In this document: one piece after another, positions 48,123 to 49,890 of the stretch
Layout of the letters: every line of letters begins with the position of its first letter
How positions within the stretch are numbered: the first letter of the stretch is position 1
Source of the DNA: Didymodactylos carnosus
Taxonomy: Eukaryota > Rotifera > Eurotatoria > Philodinida > Philodinidae
Direction of reading: 5' to 3'
DNA length: 49,890 nt
Assembly (NCBI GenBank): GCA_905250885.1
Contig: CAJNOQ010000465.1
Span: 1-49,890, forward strand
Program-made: the position numbers and the translations under genes
Notes under the pieces: generated by a model
Seen by the model: the letters and a program-made list of their open reading frames with translations, nothing else
Databases searched by the model: none
Told to the model about the DNA's origin: nothing

Positions 48123-48307
48123 GGACGTTTTTTTCAGCAAGTGGAAATGTCAAAATGATGCTTGGATTGTAGTTTTCTAGGGGCCAAAAAAAAACAATTC
48201 CTATCTATTCAGGTTTGGAATTGAACAGATATATTTGAGACTTTAACACTTTTCTTGTAGATTAGATCGTATTATTCCATCACTTAAATTATTAACATCT
48301 ATGCACA
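48123..48307 (+). promoter_or_regulatory. Short TRMT44-RPL36A intergenic with splice acceptor
   Basis: Only 185 bases separate the TRMT44 stop from the RPL36A start. TTTCTTGTAG ending at 48260 is a good 3' splice site 47 bases before the ATG, suitable for spliced-leader addition or a leader intron. There is no obvious room for a full independent promoter plus poly(A) signal. The stretch 48261-48306 is itself open and could alternatively be a last TRMT44 exon. Confidence 0.45.
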
Positions 48308-48692
48308 ATGGTTAATGTTCCAAAATCTCGGCGTACATTTTGCAAAGGAAAGAATTGTAAAAAACATACACTACATAAAGTGTCTCAGTATAAAAAAGGC
48401 AAAGATAGTGTTCATGTTCAAGGTAACATATGGACAGCATTCATTATATCAATATCATTCTCATTTCACATATTTTCTATTTCTAGGTAAACGCCGATAT
48501 GATATGAAACAACAAGGTTTTGGTGGTCAGAAAAAGCCAGTATTTCATAAAAAAGCTAAAACAACAAAGAAAATTGTGTTAAGGATGGAATGTACTGAAT
48601 GTAAATATAAAAAACAGTTACCAATTAAACGAACAAAACATTTTGAATTAGGTGCTGATAAGAAGAAGAAAAATCAAGTCATCAATTATTAG
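48308..48692 (+). CDS. RPL36A: Ribosomal protein eL42 (RPL36A/L44)
   Basis: Two exons, 48308-48422 and 48487-48692, join (G|GT gives Gly) to 106 residues, the exact length of the animal protein. The sequence is highly conserved: [54 protein letters not shown] and the ending. The zinc-ribbon cysteines are present as FCKGKNC and MECTEC; the first pair is slightly altered (usual CKKCGKH). It sits in the large ribosomal subunit near the tRNA exit site. Intron is 64 bases. A poly(A) signal follows 36 bases after the stop. Confidence 0.97.
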
Positions 48693-48727
48693 TCAAACAA
48701 TCTCAATAACTACACTGCTATACTCAA

Positions 48728-48733
48728 AATAAA
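48728..48733 (+). terminator. AATAAA polyadenylation signal of RPL36A
   Basis: AATAAA about 36 bases after the RPL36A stop codon; a second one occurs about 70 bases further on. Confidence 0.55.
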
Positions 48734-49690
48734 ATCATCATTTGTTTGTTTGTCTGTTTTGAATGTGAAGCGTTATCGTTTTCTTGACAATTATGAAATA
48801 AAAACATTGTTATTGTTTTAGAAAAACTATCTACACTACTCTAGTAAGTTCAAGAACGAAATAACTTGTCATGAAAAAACGAGTACACAACATCAATGAA
48901 TATTCAAAATTCAAGACAAAAAGAAATTGCAGTTCGAATGACGAATATATTATTTTAAAAAATAATACTATTAAATGTGTTTCACATTTTGGGTTGTTCT
49001 ATTTGACCCAATTTCAGGTGTCTTCTAATTCATGACAGATAAAACATTTGTCTTATTTTGAAAATGAACTATTTTTCTAATAAAACAGACAAAAGAAAAC
49101 CAAATTGATTTATTCTCAAAAAAAAAGCTTTGACTTTAACATTTTTGAAAATTCTTCATATAAGGCACAATAGAATGTGAAGAGAGAAAATAGTTATAAG
49201 ATTTTTGAGATACTGAAAAAACGTTATGAAATCACCCTTTCGGTAACTAAGTTACGTGGAATGGTCGAATATGTACATCTGTATAGGATGTATTGAAAGT
49301 TTCAGATGATCGTGTTCTATATGATGGAGCATGATGTACCTAGTCAGATTTTGGCGACTTTCAGATTACATATGAAGAAAACTTGTCTATAGGCGATCAT
49401 AAAATACAAATATTTTTTATTAAATCGATAATTAATCACCAGTCGATAAAAAAAAGTGTTGATGTATTCCAATTTATCGCTGATTAAAGCCAAAATTGTG
49501 ATTAATTATTGTTCTTAATAAAAATCATTCACAATCAAGCGATTTTGATGATATGGAATAGTACATTCCAGCTACGCTCATTTTCTCATTCCACCTCATA
49601 ATACGTTCGATTCCTCTAAAGAAATAAAATGAACTAATTTAAAAAAGATATGAATGATTGGTTCAGTTTTACAGATACTGTTAGGAAGCG
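48734..49690. other. Intergenic, AT-rich
   Basis: No coding frame, RNA gene or repeat can be supported. Several direct short motifs such as CGATTA/TAATCG occur around 49430-49540 but without clear order. Confidence 0.45.
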
Positions 49691-49704
49691 TTTCAAAATG
49701 TATT

Positions 49705-49830
49705 CCGGTCGGTCGCTATTCCTCTATTCCGCTGTTCCCCTATTCCTCAATTCCGCTATTCCTCTATTCCCCGACTATTCCTCTCTTATTCCTCTGTCAT
49801 TCCTCTATTCCCCAATTATTTCTCTATTAT
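49705..49830 (+). repeat. Degenerate CTATTCC tandem repeat
   Basis: About a dozen units of (C)TATTCCYC or close variants, 8-10 bp each, in a pyrimidine-rich strand. Several frames are open through it (repeats of IPLF/SIPLF) only because the unit lacks stops. Minisatellite. Confidence 0.8.
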
Positions 49831-49890
49831 AGAATTTAAATTCTAATTTATTTTATTTTATTTTGTATAGTTCGGTTTCTTTGATTGTAT

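Noticed and set aside
49600-49620. GTTCGATTCC resembling a tRNA T-loop
   Set aside because: Flanking bases do not pair into a T-stem and no acceptor stem or anticodon arm is visible.
49650-49839. Repetitive SIPLF-type ORFs in two frames
   Set aside because: Open only because the CTATTCC tandem unit lacks stops.

Overview
The window looks like a eukaryotic nuclear contig from a small-genome invertebrate, most probably a bdelloid rotifer (Rotaria- or Adineta-like). It is strongly AT-rich. Most coding introns are short with GT-AG borders, and exon and intron boundaries could be followed codon by codon. Two features are particularly bdelloid-like: a broken pentatricopeptide-repeat (PPR) fragment and a secreted fungal-type expansin-like protein. 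The genus assignment is inference; no rRNA, tRNA or spliced-leader gene is visible.

Region by region. 1-2140: no gene; two diverged copies of a repeat containing ~21-bp GATCGCGTAAAGG-type units. 2147-2839 (+): C-terminal part of a leucine-rich-repeat protein, starting directly at the edge of the second repeat copy. 3058-5357: three stacked inverted-repeat structures. 5968-8141 (-): ten-exon rhotekin-like gene. 10743-13407 (-): two-exon low-complexity/coiled-coil protein whose 1.2-kb intron carries a foldback element. 17262-17914 (+): a possible two-exon gene fragment. 18329-21436 (-): six-exon neuronal calcium sensor. 25618-26080 (-): expansin-like secreted protein. 27.7-33.3 kb: accessory zone with a CpG-rich patch, a dispersed AAGATC-rich repeat, a PPR pseudogene, a 171-bp hAT-type MITE with an intact 8-bp target duplication, and a near-perfect 340-bp inverted duplication around a decayed secreted-protein gene. 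35732-39117 (-): complete ten-exon adenylate kinase 8 gene. 40380-43378 (+): five-exon AT-hook protein. 45605-48122 (+): TRMT44-like tRNA methyltransferase. 48308-48692 (+): ribosomal protein RPL36A/eL42. The right end holds a short pyrimidine-rich tandem repeat.

The genes do not form one pathway. AK8 and the AT-hook gene are divergent and share a 1.26-kb upstream region. TRMT44 and RPL36A are head-to-tail only 185 bp apart, each with a strong splice acceptor just before the ATG; this fits spliced-leader trans-splicing as reported in rotifers, but is not proven here. The most notable signals are the inverted-duplication structures (3.1, 3.5-5.4, 4.5-5.1, 11.9-12.9, 30.7 and 31.3-33.3 kb), the changed Walker A motifs in both halves of AK8, and the likely horizontally acquired expansin-like gene. 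I saw no convincing wholly new system; the inverted-duplication cluster is the best candidate for undescribed structure.
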